DNA of 64,000 nt from Astropecten irregularis (Eukaryota; Echinodermata; Asteroidea; Paxillosida; Astropectinidae): NCBI GenBank assembly GCA_963971285.1, contig OZ020244.1, forward strand, positions 31,248,001-31,312,000, given 5' to 3'. A model generated the notes under the pieces. The model was given only the letters and a program-made list of their open reading frames with translations. It did no database searches and was not told the origin of the DNA. A program made the translations under genes and the position numbers. Below, in pieces: positions 1-12,358 of the stretch (position 1 is its first letter; each line of letters opens with the position of its first letter).

Positions 1-270
1 TTCAATCCCATACGGTGCCCACTTTTTGAGAAAACAGTGAAAAATTGCCACAGTATTTCTTCTTTTATTTTTGATCTTTAAAAGATCTTTAAAAGATCAA
101 AAATCATTTTGGTCACTGGTTTTACTCTTTTCTGGATAAATACAGCATTTCAGGCAGAAAAATTGTAACGGTATGTTTCTACCATCACCATCTCTATACT
201 CTGTAAGTTGTAGGTAAATCTTTGAAGATTTCTGTTTCGGTATGCTACCCAAGTATGATAGTACCTTTAT
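1..270 (+). mobile_element. A-family inverted-repeat element, right part, cut by the window edge
   Basis: This matches the family from the CCCACTTTTTGAG segment through a doubled AAAAGATC centre to the right end CCAAGTATGATAGTACCTTTA. The left part lies outside the window. Confidence 0.85.
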
Positions 271-532
271 AACTACTGGATTACTACTGGTAATACTGAC
301 TAGCGCCCTCTTGTGATTAAACTCATACAAAAATAGTTACATGTTGTTTCCTTAAAAAACTTTGACACCAATTTGGATGATTTTTTTTTACAGGATAAGT
401 TTTATGCTGTGCATTTTCAAAACTTGATAAATAGGACAAAGGCTTACCGTCCCCCCCCCAAAAAAAAAAAAAAACCCCAAAAACGTGACCAATAATGTAC
501 AATTGTACATGTACTATCTACTGGTTGAAAGT

Positions 533-654
533 AATGGGAGATTTTTGAGAACCGGTCTTCCAAGTCAACAGCGCACGCAATTGTGAGCATGCGCGAGTTG
601 TTGTGCGCGTGCGCTGTTGACTGCTAGAAGACCGGTTCTCCAAAGTCTCCCATT
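533..654. mobile_element. F-family hairpin element
   Basis: The ends are near-perfect inverted repeats: AATGGGAGA...AGAACCGGTCTTC on the left, GAAGACCGGTTCT...TCTCCCATT on the right. The core is a GC-rich run of alternating GCGC/TGCGC. Related copies are at 42738-42881, 59122-59290 and, in part, 22142-22217. No coding capacity. Confidence 0.75.
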
Positions 655-1523
655 ATCTGCGTATTGATATTGGATTATTTATCTGTACATGGATCAGAAT
701 TAGTACTGTTCTGTAGCACTCCCTACAGATGCTCCCTAACAATTGAAGTTCAAAATGGCGACACCTCCGTCATATTTTGTGAATTTCTGGCTGTGCATGT
801 CATGTGTAAACGATAGCCCGCGTTCGACATATTAGGCCTTGTTCGTCTGCTGTTTAGTGTATTTCACTCAAAAAATTACATCGTCATTGACGTTTGCAAT
901 TCTACGTTAATAAGCCGCACGAATAATTTCTGACAAATCAGCAGCTTTAGACTACAATAGACGCTATATCCCGAGGGAAAGCACTCGAGGCTGAGATATT
1001 AAGAAGGATTTTGATTTTTCAGACATGACAGCGCAAAACCAAAAGTTTGATCACGAGCAACACAAATTCATTTTGTTTCGCTTTTTTTGTTGTGTATTGT
1101 TTGTTTGATTGTTTGTATTTGATCTGAAAGGGCAATTATGTAACTTTTTCCAGAGGGAATTGCTCCTGTTCCCCCTCATCCCAAAAATAGCTGAGCTTGT
1201 CAGTAAGAAAAATAAATGACTTGATACAGTGTCATAAAGAAATCCAATTATAGTACAATATGAGCCTTTTATTTGCCAACATGCCGGTGATAAGAGACAC
1301 AAATGACTTTGTGATGGGAAAAAGTAATGATTGTCTTATCAACGATTTGGCCAGTTTTAGACCTTTGCAAGGCTTGGTTGTGATTGCACCCAAAGGATTT
1401 GGGAAGATCACTTTATCTCTTCGCTGTCAGGATATGATGATGAATTTGCAAAGCATCTCTGGGGGGGGGGGGGGGGTCTGAGGACGTGTCTACGCTACTG
1501 GCCCCATATATCCTCTGTGATTT
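655..1523. other. No gene recognised
   Basis: Ordinary AT-rich sequence. The 83-codon and 73-codon frames here show no recognisable motif. A run of 16 G at 1461-1476 ends the second one. Confidence 0.5.
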
Positions 1524-1906
1524 TGGGGGCAGAGGTGGCAAAGTGCGTTAGGCACTTGCCTCTCACCAATGTGGCCGGCCCGGGTTTGATCCCGGCTTGG
1601 GTCATAATGTGAGAAGAGTTGTGCGTTTGGTTCTCTCCTATGCTACAAGTGTTTTTCTCTCCGGGTTGTTCGGTTTTCCTCCCTCCACAAAAAAACCAAA
1701 CACGTTTGCTCTTAAGCTGTGCTCCGTGGTCATATATGGGTTGATGTGGCTGCCTGCCAAAGGGCGCCCATGAAAGCCTGCTACTCGGTCACGTGTAGCA
1801 CCATCCTTCATAATTCATATTGTAATTGCTGGGCACCTCTGGAAAACAGTGTTTCACTGAGCAGGTAAACCCAAGGTAAACAAGAAATAAAAAAAATAAA
1901 TAAATA
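1524..1906 (+). mobile_element. tRNA-headed SINE (type 1)
   Basis: The head at about 1530-1605 has RNA polymerase III promoter boxes: GTGGCAAAGTGCGTTAGGC (A-box-like) and GGTTTGATCCC (B-box-like). A non-tRNA body follows and the copy ends in an A-rich tail with AAATAAATAAAT. Head, body and tail together mark a SINE rather than a tRNA gene. Confidence 0.75.
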
Positions 1907-2172
1907 GATTTGAGTTGAGTTTGCTTTAGGACTTAAATGGGTAATTGTATGACATTTGTTTTGATATAAAGCAGTATTTTATAAAAGTAATATTGCCATT
2001 GGCAAAGATCAATAAAAAGTGCCCACACTTTGTCCTAGGCCTTTTAGCATTGTAAATGAAATAACAAACTTGTGAAAGATTGAGCTCGCTCAGCAATCTG
2101 AATCTTGAGAAAATGGTACCAACATTTTTTTTTTTTTTTTTTCTGAGATGTAAAAATATTTGTTTTACTGCT

Positions 2173-2314
2173 TAAAGGTAATATCATACTTTGGTTTTTA
2201 TCAAAGAAATACATTTTTTGAGCAACCTGAACACCTGTGAGAGTTCTGAGTATTTTAAAATGAGTTTTGAAGTATTAGGGGTTATCACTGTTGTCTATGG
2301 GAGTTTGGTGCAAC
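2173..2314. mobile_element. A-family left end joined to a J-family fragment
   Basis: At 2173-2212 lies the A left end (TTAAAGGTAATATCATAC). It switches directly to a reverse-oriented J-family end (ACACCTGTGAGAGTTCTGAG ... GTTTGGTGCAAC). The join suggests insertion of one element into another followed by loss of the remainder. Confidence 0.6.
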
Positions 2315-2779
2315 ATCTACTGCATGGAAAATGTGTAATACTGCCCTCTGTTGTTTGTGAAGTGCCAGTTTCACAACTTTTGATGGTATGGTAACTTTTC
2401 AGTGAATGAGTACCGTCATCGCTGACTTGTGAAATGGCTGTCTTGGTCAACAAGTGGTCAAGCTCTGTGTATGGATGGTGGGCGTATGTTGATGTTTGTG
2501 GTCACCACTTGTATATTAAACAGGATTCAATTCCCTCCTGTCCCTATGGCACTCAAAGCAATAAATAGGGGATCACTGGGAGATTAGATCGGGCGCATAT
2601 AAAATCACATCATTCATCACACGGAACGCTTTCAAATATTAATTAGACTGTTGATCATTAAGTGTGGATGGAATAGGGAAGAATCTTTTGAAGGAAAACT
2701 CCTATTTATATGCCTAAAAAAAGACAAATCGTTCATGATTTGTAATTTTAATGGCTTCTTTTCTATTCTTGTCAACTTG

Positions 2780-3263
2780 GGTATGTTCAGACAACCTTTT
2801 ATTTAAAACCAATTTAGTTAAACCGCTCTGCAACTGTGGGGGGGGGGGGGGGGGATAAGCCGTAAGTTAATATTCTCTTGCGTCCATACAGCGTTTTAAT
2901 GTTCTCAGTTAAAAGTAAAACAGATTGGTTTTATTTTTGGTTTCAGCGCGCGGATTTAACTGTGTGCTGAATATAAACAAGTGTGTCACAACAGGTATTA
3001 CGTAACCAGCTGCCAGGCTTCGGTGCACTGAAACAGGATGTCGGAAAGTTATTCTGTCCCGACAGCGTTTTAGCAGTAAACTTAATCAGTTTTAAGCACG
3101 CAACCCTCCTCCCGAGCAGTTGTAACTTTGGTGTTTTAGTGGCGGATAAAACCGATCAGTTTTAAAAATAAAACCGTTTTAGAGTGTCCATACACAATTT
3201 GTTAAAACCGATAGGGATAAATCAGTGATTTTAGCGAATTTAAAACGCTGTCTGAACGTATCC
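2780..3263. mobile_element. Y-family inverted-repeat element
   Basis: The outer ends GTATGTTCAGACA and TGTCTGAACGTAT are inverted repeats, and AAAACCGnTTTA motifs recur inside in both orientations. A run of 17 G lies at 2838-2854. The 60-codon frame inside has no recognisable motif. About 480 bp, non-coding. Confidence 0.6.
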
Positions 3264-3822
3264 GTGTCCTGATGATAGTGCACTGGCTTTTATAGATTAG
3301 AACGTCTTTATTAGGCATTCATTGCTTGCTACATTTTATGTAGAAGGGAATCACAGTCCAAGGCTAGTTGGATCATGGACTATGTATAATGTCTAACTCT
3401 TCCATTTTAATCAGCGTTCCTTGCTTTTAAATTGAAATTTGAACGATATCTGTTTCACAGATGAATAATCAATTTACATCGCGAATGAGGTGGCTATGAG
3501 CAGTGAAGTATTTATTTGACCTTTGTATATGTTCCTACCTCACACAATGGCAGTGAAAATCCTACTAGGATTTCATTGTGTATGAATATTTATAACTAAA
3601 AGGTATACATAAGTGCTTCATCATGTGATTAGCATCAGAGTGCTTGTTGTACAGTGACCTCCGGTTTTTATAAAAACACGCTACGCTAGTGCCTTTATAT
3701 ACATTGCTCACCCATTTTAAACATTTGATTGTTGACGCTGCTTTTTCGGCTGTCTAATGTGCATTTGAGATTTTGAGATCGACTTAAAGCAAATTATATA
3801 TTGTTGTTTAAAGGGCAAAACA
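3264..3822. other. No gene recognised
   Basis: AT-rich sequence with no clear repeats, RNA genes or coding signal. Confidence 0.5.
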
Positions 3823-4140
3823 ATGATGAAAATTATGACATTGGGGAAAATGATGGAAATTATGATCGTGATGAAAATGATTAAAATGATGAAATTGATG
3901 AAATTTATGAAAATAATTAAATTTATGAAAATGATGAAAATAGTGAAATTTATGAAAATGAGGATAATGATGAAATTTATGAAAATGATAAAACTAATGA
4001 AAATGACGAAATTTATGAAAATTATGAAATTTATGAAAATTATGAAAATGATGAAAATTATGAAATTTATGAAAATGATGAAAAATTGTGAAATTTAAGA
4101 AAATGATGGAAATTATGAAAATGGCGAAAAATGATGGAAA
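3823..4140. repeat. Degenerate ATGAAA-type simple-sequence tract
   Basis: Imperfect ATGAAA, ATGATG and AAATTT units over about 320 bp. A methionine/lysine-rich 91-codon frame through it is a by-product of the repeat. Confidence 0.85.
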
Positions 4141-4377
4141 ATCATGTGATCACATAATGTACAGTATAGGCTGATTACCTGACTGGAGTGTGACTGTATC
4201 AAAGCAGCCAACTCAAGTGACATCATGTGCTTAGAAAATTTTCACCCCAGAAATTACGCAAGAAAGCAACAATAACTTTCATCTTGGGAATTTGAATGTA
4301 GAATGCTCACGTACATTCGCAATCAGTTAAGCGAAGTATTATTAACTTGTGCCATATCAGACCTTGTTTACCTAAGT

Positions 4378-4626
4378 CACTGCTTAAGCACCAACATTTG
4401 CTTTTAAAAGCACCAAAAACCTTGGTACAGTGTAAATAAAATCAGTATGCCAGCCAAAACTCCTTGTGAATGTTATGCTCAGCAAACAAATAGCCGAATA
4501 CAAGTCAAAAGCAGTAAACATCACATAAATATTTGCCTGGTAATGCTGTTTGATCAAGGAAGACTTTTCATGCTTAAGCAAATTTTGTGCTTATTTACTG
4601 CTTAAAGCAGCTCTATGAAATTGGCC
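4378..4626. mobile_element. D-family element
   Basis: It ends in GCAGCTCTATGAAATTGGCCCC and contains GCTTAAGCA, TGATCAAGGAAGACTTTTCA and TTATGCTCAGCAAAC, which recur at 8746, 12857 and 19802. Complete copies have complementary ends, the other end reading GGCCAATTTCATAGAGCTGC. Confidence 0.7.
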
Positions 4627-4954
4627 CCTTGACTTGATTACCCAAGATGTCAACATCAGACACCCCTCCAGCCCTCCCATCAATGTGATGTGCGCTTAGG
4701 CCTATATGATCATTTCATATGCGCCCACACTGTATTTGAGGATTGAGACTGCTCCAAACAAAAAAACAAAAACTGGGTCAAGTCCTTCCCCCTGTACGAA
4801 TGGAAAGAATCAAATGAAAGCTGGGGAAAAAAAATAAAAAAGAATGATAAGTTGGCGTGGTGAGAGTGGTCACATTCAGAAATTGCTGCAAGCTATGTAG
4901 TTAGTGTAGCTGGTTCCAACAGCATCAGAGAAAGTATGTGTAGTGTGTAGGAGT

Positions 4955-5408
4955 ATTTAATATCATACTTTGGTTTTTGTCAAAGAAATACAGATTCATG
5001 GGCACGAATATCGAGGAAGACACAGTAACAGTCATCTGTGAAAATTTCAGTCCCATACCCTGGCCACTTTTTGAGAAAACAGCAAAAAACGGCCACAATA
5101 TTTCTTATGTTTTTTCTCTTTTATTTTTAAGTCGTTGAAAAGTGAACAAAGAAAAATTTGACTGGAGCGGGATTCGAACCGGCGACCTCCTGAATACCGT
5201 ACAGGCGCTCTACCAACTGAGCCATCCAGCCCTACGTTGGAGGTGACCCCAACAGTCAACTATCCTTGTTCATTTGGCAGTCAGAAGCTATGAAACCACG
5301 CACACACCGCCACACCCCAGGGATCGTTTCAATGATACACACAACAATGCTGCAATCTTTAAAAGATCAAAAATCATTTTGGTCACTGGTTTTACTCTTT
5401 TCTAGATT
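4955..5408 (+). mobile_element. A-family element split by a SINE
   Basis: The left half (TAATATCATACTTTGG onward) breaks near 5128. The central AAAAGATC and part of the right half resume near 5355. The right inverted repeat is missing; a D-family element begins there. Confidence 0.8.
5129..5354 (-). mobile_element. tRNA-headed SINE (type 2)
   Basis: Read on the minus strand it contains a cloverleaf-like head: GGCTGGATGGCTCAGTTGG (A box), an anticodon-like loop ACGGTAT (GGT), and GCCGGTTCGAATCCC (B box). The flanks TTTCTTTGTTCACTTTTCAA and a TGGTTTCATGGCTTCTGACTG segment recur at 21382 and 31700, so this is a repeat family, not a single tRNA gene. It sits inside an A-family element. Confidence 0.8.
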
Positions 5409-5415
5409 AAAATAG

Positions 5416-5601
5416 CTTGCCCAATAAAACAAACCACCATTGAATATTTCATTTGATATTCATGGTCAGCAAACAACAGCCAAAGAACAATTGCAAGTGA
5501 TACACAACACACAGAAATTTGGTTGTTAATCACGTTTTTAGTAAGACAGAAATGTCATGGTTAGCAAATTTTTGTGCGAAGCAGCTCTGTGAAATTGGCC
5601 C
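5416..5601. mobile_element. D-family element
   Basis: It has GCTTGCCCAATAAAACAAACC, TTGATATTCATGGTCAGC and GATACACAACAC, and ends GCAGCTCTGTGAAATTGGCCCC. Close copy at 30288-30502. Confidence 0.7.
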
Positions 5602-6479
5602 CAGGTCTGAGCTATTAAAGGCTGGTGATTTTTGTCCTTGTGATGGCCGTGCACTGCCACATGTTCTGAGTATTCAGTACCAGTAACAAGTGGGAGTCAA
5701 GTATTACTTGGATTTCTGATGTCATGGATGATTTTCGATGTTTGTGGTATACAGTATATCTGAGTAGGAAGGTAGTGGGTGATGAGGTGGGCATACCCCT
5801 ATATGCTTTCCCTGTCCACACCCCTTCCCCCAACACCCTAAGCTCCCGCCAACATCAATCATCTCTCCTCAACCCTCAAGTGACCCCTTGAATCAATCCC
5901 ATCAACACTGAAGCTTCCTTCCTATCGACTTAAAACCCCAAAGTTGTAACAGCCCCCCTGGTGATTTATGTATTAATTCATGGCCAGAGAATTTTTGCAT
6001 TCGGGTGGAAGAAGTACTGGACTCTTGAGTTCAACCTGGACGTTGTTTGAACGGAAAATGTACAAATATTGACTGCCACCAGGGTGGCAAGGTTACAACC
6101 CGTCCACACTGGAGGGATCTCCTGATCTTCTCGTCTTGTATTTCTCAGGCTGCAGTTGCTCCGAAGAAAATAACCACTCCCCATGGGATCCCAAATTCTG
6201 ATTTTTCTTTTGCTCTGTGTCCTAATATTTGTTTTAAATGCTACACGCGTAGATTCCCGTGGAACGGGTAAATTGGAGGCCTATACCGTACCATCACGTA
6301 GTTCAAATAGTCTTATTTCCCATGGCTCCCTCTAATACTGAATTGATGGGAGTTCTATCAAATCTAAATGTTCTTTTGTGTCGCAGCACGTACCATATTA
6401 TGCATTTGCGCGGGTAGTGTTAGGAAGACGACATACCCCAAGACCATTGTTGGACTGCTTCTGTTTTGAACTCCGAGAA
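5602..6479. other. No gene recognised
   Basis: Two facing short frames near 5978-6271 are in repeat-free sequence but show no motif or convincing splice pair. Nothing else stands out. Confidence 0.45.
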
Positions 6480-6885
6480 AGCTTACTTTATATAATAATA
6501 ATAATAAAAATAAACCGTTTTTATGTAGCGCAATGATTTATGTAGCGCATATCACAATCAACGTATGACGTCTCTATGCGCGTATTACTATTATACCTGG
6601 TCATTGGGCTACGATTATTACATTCCTGAAACAATCTTAACTCCCTGGGGAGTATACAGCCCTGGCTGCCGTATTCAGTGCACAGAGGCTAATCAAACCA
6701 CAAAGCCATTTCTACCCTCACAGGTACCCATTTACACCTGGGTGAAGAGGAACAATATGTGACAAAGTGTCTTGCCCAAGGACGCAAGCACCATTAACCC
6801 ATGGCTGGATTCGAACCCACAATCTGCAGATTGACCACAAGACTTTGAGTTCAACACGCCAGACCGCTAGGCCACAGCACTCCAC
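6480..6885 (-). mobile_element. tRNA-headed SINE (type 3) with a LINE-like tail
   Basis: On the minus strand the head at about 6885-6800 resembles a type II (leucine- or serine-like) tRNA: GTGGCCTAGCGGTCTGGCG and GTGGGTTCGAATCCAGC. The body contains the GGTACCTGTGAGGGTAG motif. The end has CGCTACATAAA segments and an ATT microsatellite, as in SINEs sharing an L2/CR1-type 3' end. Confidence 0.75.
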
Positions 6886-7802
6886 GTGCTAATTACCCTT
6901 TTTTGAATTTGAATTATGTCTAGTACCTGTACAGTAGAAAGGCGCTATAATGAACATGGCGTGATGCACAGATATTGTCCAATACATGGTCGTTTGTGTA
7001 TCGGTTTGCAGAAACACTGTGTAATATTCATTTGTACTTTCGCACTTCTTATTTTGGTTGAGGTCTCAATGTTTCGACTAGCCTGCTCTATTCATATGAG
7101 ATATGTGTAGTTATAGTGGTCGTTTGTTATTTATAGTGACTTAAAAAGCATAAAAATTCTGTGTGTTTTGTACACAAAAGTTTGGAGCCAAGGATGATGT
7201 TCGGTATAGCCAATGTCCGGTATAGCAGCGGTGTTCATTATAGTGGTGTTCCACTGTACTTTGACTAGAATTGGTTGGACTTGAACAATCATTGTTGAAT
7301 TGAACATCTCCCGACTACTAAATCCCATTTTTTATTGTGTATGGAATGATTTGGGGCAAGCTCTTGCACAGTATCATCACGCTGCCTTCATAGGGAGGGG
7401 GTGTTGGACCACCTTCTAAGCACCATATTTGATATTTTGATAACATTATTTATTGCATATTTAACACATCATTTCCCATTGCAAAGGTAAATTTAGATGC
7501 CCCAGTTTTTACATTTTGTCTCGATAAATATAGCTGCCTGTTAGCCGGCGCCTTTGTGGGGTTTTTTTTCTTTTCATTTTTCTCTTTTTACTTCATTAAA
7601 GATTGAATTTTCATTTTTTTTTTTTTTACCCAAAATGTCAAAATTTTTAAATCATTACAAATTATGAGTGTGTCCTGAATCAAACAGTTCTCAACGGTCA
7701 TCGGGGATCTTGCATATCACCCTTACGGGAAGTCGCATATGGGTTAAGAATTGTGCGCAGTGAAGGTATTTTAGTCAAGCAGCATGGACCATGACAAAAT
7801 TT
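6886..7802. other. No gene recognised
   Basis: Contains a fragment related to the X family near 7350 (GATTTGGGGCAAGCT) and T-rich runs at 7560-7625. Frames are short and featureless. Confidence 0.45.
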
Positions 7803-8297
7803 GACTTCTCAACTCCGTCCACATCTAAGGTCTGACTAAAGAAATTGATGGAGCAGACCTCAGGGAACATTTCTAGGTACTATGTGACCTCAAATTGTGG
7901 TAGCACTTTTGTGTAATATCCCACAAATTATTGTAATATTTCCCCAACAAAAATTTAGAAAAACAAAAGAAAATTCACCAGATTGGGTTTAAGCTCTTGC
8001 TTCTGACTTATTTTTTTAAATGTTATTTCTCTGTGAATGGATTATGAATGATATAATCACGTAATCATTCACCAAAATACATATCAAGGACTTGGGCGGC
8101 AGAAAATACGACCACGCCCCTTTTTTCAGTTGCATTGTGGGAAAGTTATTCTTCAATTGTTGTTCCTCAAACGATACCACATTTTCTCAAACGTGATACC
8201 ACAATTTGAAGCCACATACTATTTAGCAAAGCTGTTAATGGTATTCCATTTTATGAAGTCAAACCATAGATGTAGTGGGTGTTGAGCTAACTCCTTA
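7803..8297. mobile_element. V-family long inverted-repeat element
   Basis: The outer arms are imperfectly complementary: CAACTCCGTCCACATCTAAG against GATGTAGTGGGTGTTGAG. Inner arms also pair: TATGTGACCTCAAATTGTGG at 7880 against CCACAATTTGAAGCCACATA at 8196. About 495 bp, no coding capacity. Confidence 0.65.
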
Positions 8298-8745
8298 ATA
8301 AGAGGGTTTTCAGAACTTTGCTCCTTGACTATTTCAGAGACCAATCGTTGCGGGACAGTTTGCACTCAATTTTGTGAACAAAATTGTGTAGGTCGGCTAT
8401 CCACGAAAGGGTCAATGCTGTTTGTACCAGCAGAGTCAAAGACCTTCTTGTGTTTGCTCTAGGTTCGGAATAAAGTCGCCGATAAGTTAAATTTCATGAG
8501 TTTTTGCTGACTTGTAATCTTGTCGCAAGGGTATTGAGCATTTTGATTGCTCTTTACTGAAAAGTCACATTAATGCATGGCATGGCTTGCTCATGATTTG
8601 GTTTTTCGTCGAGCCATGTTGCCATCGACATCCCCTGGAGTCCCGACAAAATTGATTACTCGATGTGCTTGCTATCCAAACATCATCCCAAGATTTGATG
8701 TACACTAATTTCAAATTGTTTTAGCAAATGGCAATTTATATATTT
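8298..8745. other. No gene recognised
   Basis: Unassigned sequence with no strong repeat or coding signal. Confidence 0.45.
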
Positions 8746-9005
8746 TTTATTTGGTGAAAGTGGACATCAATTGCAAATTGAACTGTTTACGAAATGCTGA
8801 TTTGCATTTTTCATAGCAACACACCTGGGACCAGCTTTTAAAAACATGAAAAGTCTTCCTTGATTCAAACAGGATTACCACCATTTGGGTGGTAATCCAA
8901 ATGGTGGTGATGTTTACTGCTTTTGACTTGTATTCGGCCATTGTTTGCTGAGCATAACATTATTAAGACAAGGAAATTTGGCTGGTATTCTGGTTTTATG
9001 TTTAC
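8746..9005. mobile_element. D-family element, diverged
   Basis: It contains ACATGAAAAGTCTTCCTTGA, GTTTACTGCTTTTGACTTG and TATTCGGCCATTG, shared with 4378 and 19802. A short palindrome, ACCACCATTTGGGTGGT, lies near 8877. Confidence 0.65.
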
Positions 9006-9029
9006 AATATTGGTGAAGGTGCTCATAAT

Positions 9030-9285
9030 AAAAAAAAAACCCTGTGAAATGTTCAGCTCAATTGCCCATTTGAAACAAGAAAACAGCAGGGAAAAATTGC
9101 AATTGTTGCACCAAATTGTGTGGGAATAGCTGTGTCAGTTGTTATCTATAAAATTCCAAGATCAAAAATTTTGGTGTTTGGTTGTTATCTTTTCTGGATA
9201 AATATAGCATTTCAGACAAAAAATACATGTACATAAATCTGTGAACATTTATATTTGGGTATGTTACCAATCCTGTACTGTACCT
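9030..9285 (+). mobile_element. B-family element, right part
   Basis: It matches the 28870-29237 copy from CTGTGAAATGTTCAGCTCA through a GGATAAATATAGCATTTCAG segment to ACTGTACCTTCAA. It abuts an A-family copy at 9287. Confidence 0.65.
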
Positions 9286-9286
9286 T

Positions 9287-9652
9287 CAAATGTAATATCA
9301 TACTTTGGTTTTTATCAAAGAAATACAGATTCATGGACAAAAATATCAAGACAGATACAGCAACTGTCATCTGTGAAACATTTCAGTCCCATACGTTGCC
9401 CACTTTCTGAGAAAACAGTGAAAAACAGCCACAGTATTTCTGAAGTCTTTTCTCTTATATTTTTGATCTTTTAAAAGATCAAAAAGATTTTTCGGGCGTT
9501 GTTTTACTAATTTCTGGATAAATACACCATTTCAGGCGAAAAACTTTTAACGAAATATGTTTCTAACACCATCATCTTCATACCCTGTATGTTACATGTA
9601 AATCTGTGAACATTTATGTTTGGGTATGTTACCAATCCTGTACTGTACCTTT
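9287..9652 (+). mobile_element. A-family element
   Basis: Full-length layout: left end GTAATATCATACTTTGG, central CTTTTAAAAGATC and right end with ACTGTACCTTTAA. The right end is of the 'accaatcctgtactgtacc' type shared with family C. Confidence 0.85.
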
Positions 9653-10166
9653 AAGCAAATTATGTTGATGCTTTTAGGTCTATGAAATTGGCCCTTGATG
9701 ATGTGTAGTGAGATAGCAGTACCAGTTGATTATCCTTGAAAAATGGCACTTCAATATATTAAATACAGATCAATTTAAATCCTTTTCACAAACACAGGCA
9801 GTATACTTTTAAAAGCTGAACTCAGTATAAAAAGGTCGGAGGACAGAATTATTTTGTCTTTCTTTGTCTGCATGATGATGTATATAATGCTGGACAGATT
9901 TCATGCAGACACATTCATTTCCATTATGGCAACGACAGCATATACACTGTATATGTTTTTTACCACGATGGCCTGAAAAAAAAACTAAATCCAAACTAAA
10001 AGTGAAGCGATGACAATCTAAGATTGCAAACCTTGAATATCTTTTCTGTCGCAGACATTTAAGACACGCCCCTGTGCTTTTTATTCCTATTTCTAAGCAA
10101 AATTAGTCCTGACAATGGACTTTTTCTAGTTTAAGTTAGATATCGTAAACATGGCAGACATCTGCA
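9653..10166. other. D-family remnant, otherwise no gene
   Basis: 9653-9690 is a D-family end (CTATGAAATTGGCCC). The rest is AT-rich with no coding signal. Confidence 0.45.
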
Positions 10167-10196
10167 AATAGGGAGACATTTCGGTGTCTCCCTATT
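10167..10196. repeat. Perfect short hairpin
   Basis: Arms AATAGGGAGACA and TGTCTCCCTATT are fully complementary around a six-base loop. The same GTCTCCCTA end recurs at about 10373, so it may be the end of the neighbouring W-family element. Confidence 0.7.
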
Positions 10197-10264
10197 ATAC
10201 CAGCTACCTTTAATAAAGGCTTATTTTTGCGGTCCATAAAAACTCTATATAATAGAAAGACAGG

Positions 10265-10385
10265 GAATGCGCTCAATATGTCAATTATGTCAATATGTCA
10301 ATTTCAAGTTCATTGGTTTGGAGGATGTTTAGAAATAGGTAAGTAAAGTTTGTGCACGACCCAATGAGAAAGTCTCCCTAATGAC
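10265..10385. mobile_element. W-family repeat
   Basis: AATTTCAAGTTCATTGGTTT and GGAGGATGTTTAGAA recur in reverse orientation at 23782-23895. No coding capacity. Confidence 0.6.
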
Positions 10386-10589
10386 CCATTCCCAGTATAA
10401 ACAGAATTATTATTACTATTATCATTTACAGTCAATTTTTGCATAATGTCTGAAGACAAGACATTGTCTTTTTTTCTCCAAGGGACTAAAAATAGACATT
10501 TCATTCCAGAATGATATTTGACAAAAGATCTGCATTTGCGGACAAAGCAAGAATTCTCATCATGTGACTTAAATTATTGAGTTTATTTT

Positions 10590-10771
10590 CAAATAGAAAA
10601 AACTAAGACGGAATTACCCAACCTCAAAACCTGATTTTCATCTTTCTTTCATACAGATTATGTGTGTATTGACCACTTATTTGATTAAGATTTATTTTTT
10701 AAGTGATAAACAGTATCATTTTAACATAATGGTTCCCGCCACAGTGTTATGTTTTTTTTGGGGACACCCTG
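10590..10771 (-). mobile_element. M-family mariner-type element, partial
   Basis: Shares its end GGGGACACCCTG (followed by TA) and GTGATAAACAGT with the complete copy at 40585-41027. Only one end is present. Confidence 0.7.
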
Positions 10772-10772
10772 T

Positions 10773-11468
10773 ACATAACATAGTACGCAGAACATGCATA
10801 AATTATAACCATAATAATATTATAATTGGGTACTGTACTGGCTTTTTGGTTGACTTGCGAAAGAAATTTCCTTTTCCCGATTTATTTAAGTCCCCCCTTT
10901 CTCCATTTCCTAAACCCCTCTCTAGCCAATTTCTGGACAAATGTTTCTCAACCCGAAGAATCAAATTATTGCTAATGTAAAATGATTCGCGGGCTTACAT
11001 TCTTCATTTTGTTGCCATGTTGACAAAGATGACAGACTGTAGATCATTCATTGTCCAAAATTTAACTTTTTAATTTTTCCAGTGGGGGATTGTTATGATA
11101 GCCCGTTACTCAAATGTCTTTTGAGTTAAAAACAAAGTCTCATTTGTCACGAGAGGGTTTTTTTTTCTTCGTAAGAGAAGATCACTAAACAAAGAGCTGA
11201 CCTGCAATTTAATTATAAAAAATTGAGGTTAGTGCTGAATTGTTGGAACATATTAGGCCTGTGAGTGGTTCTTGACCATATTTTCTTTAGTTCACTTGCA
11301 GTTAATTTTAAGAAAGAATCAATCATTTTCCGGCTGGATTGATAACTTGGGAGCTGAGGCCAAAACAGAGCTTGTTATTGTTTTAAATCTGCTCTGCTGA
11401 CCAAATTACTGACCTCAATATTTTGGTGTCAGTATTTGCCATAAACATCACCATTTTAGGGCCTTCTC
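10773..11468. other. No gene recognised
   Basis: Nothing beyond AT-rich sequence. The 106-codon frame starting at 10660 begins inside the M-family element and shows no motif. Confidence 0.45.
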
Positions 11469-11472
11469 TTAA

Positions 11473-11829
11473 ACGTAATATCATACTTTGGTTTTTGTCA
11501 AAGAAATACAGATTCATGGACAAAAATATCAAGGACGATACAGTAACAGTCATCTGTGAAATTTTCAGTTCCATACAGTGCCCACTTTGTGAGAAAACAG
11601 TGAAAAACAGCCACAGTATTTCTTAAGTCTTTTCTCTTTTATTTTGGATCTTTTAAAAGATCAGAAAGATTTTCGGTCGTTGTTTTACTAATTTCTTGAC
11701 AAATGCACCATTTCAGGCGGAAAAATGTTAACAGTATGTTTCTACCACCACCATCTTCATACCCTGAAAGTTATACGTAAATACGTGAACATTTCTGTTT
11801 TGGTTTCTTATTAAAGTATGATACTACCT
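11473..11829 (+). mobile_element. A-family element
   Basis: Complete, with TTAA immediately outside both ends (11469-11472 and 11830-11833). The central palindrome is CTTTTAAAAGATC. Confidence 0.88.
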
Positions 11830-11839
11830 TTAAGATGGC

Positions 11840-12357
11840 GTTGTAAAATGACATCTGCAAGGTGTTTACATGCTTTACCTGCGAACACTCCCTATCTTTA
11901 TATTTGTTTATATATTCATTATTAATTCCAAATCCCAAATTTATGCCAACTTCAAGTAGATCCTCCATAATTCATTACAGACAAAGCTCCATATCTGCAT
12001 TGGGGGTCTGTTAAATTACCATTCTGTGCCCGTAAACACCTCGTTGTTTTCTGACACACTCATCACAGCGTTGTTGAATAAATAATAGTTAATAAAATCG
12101 CAGCATTTGTAAGGCGCATTAAATCTGCAGAGCGTACGAATGCGTCAGCCAAGATGGCTAAGAAGAGAAGTTTCAATTTTGTAGTGGAGATGGACATCCA
12201 TGTCTGACAAGGTGTGTTCTGATTTGTTGTTGTATTTAGGTTAATGTCATTATTCACAATTTTCTAAGAAGGGAGTTCCACAGACGAAGGGGGGCAATGA
12301 TTGTAAAAGCGGTGTCCCCATAGCCACCATATAGTTTGGTGTGTCCACGGAACATGG
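11840..12357. other. No gene recognised
   Basis: Contains a minus-strand 64-codon frame (12063-12257) without motif. The sequence looks repeat-derived (GTAAGGCGCATTAAATCTGC) but I cannot place it in a family. Confidence 0.35.
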
Positions 12358-12358
12358 A

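Noticed and set aside
3823-4098. 91-residue Met/Lys-rich frame
   Set aside because: Produced by an ATGAAA-type simple-sequence tract.
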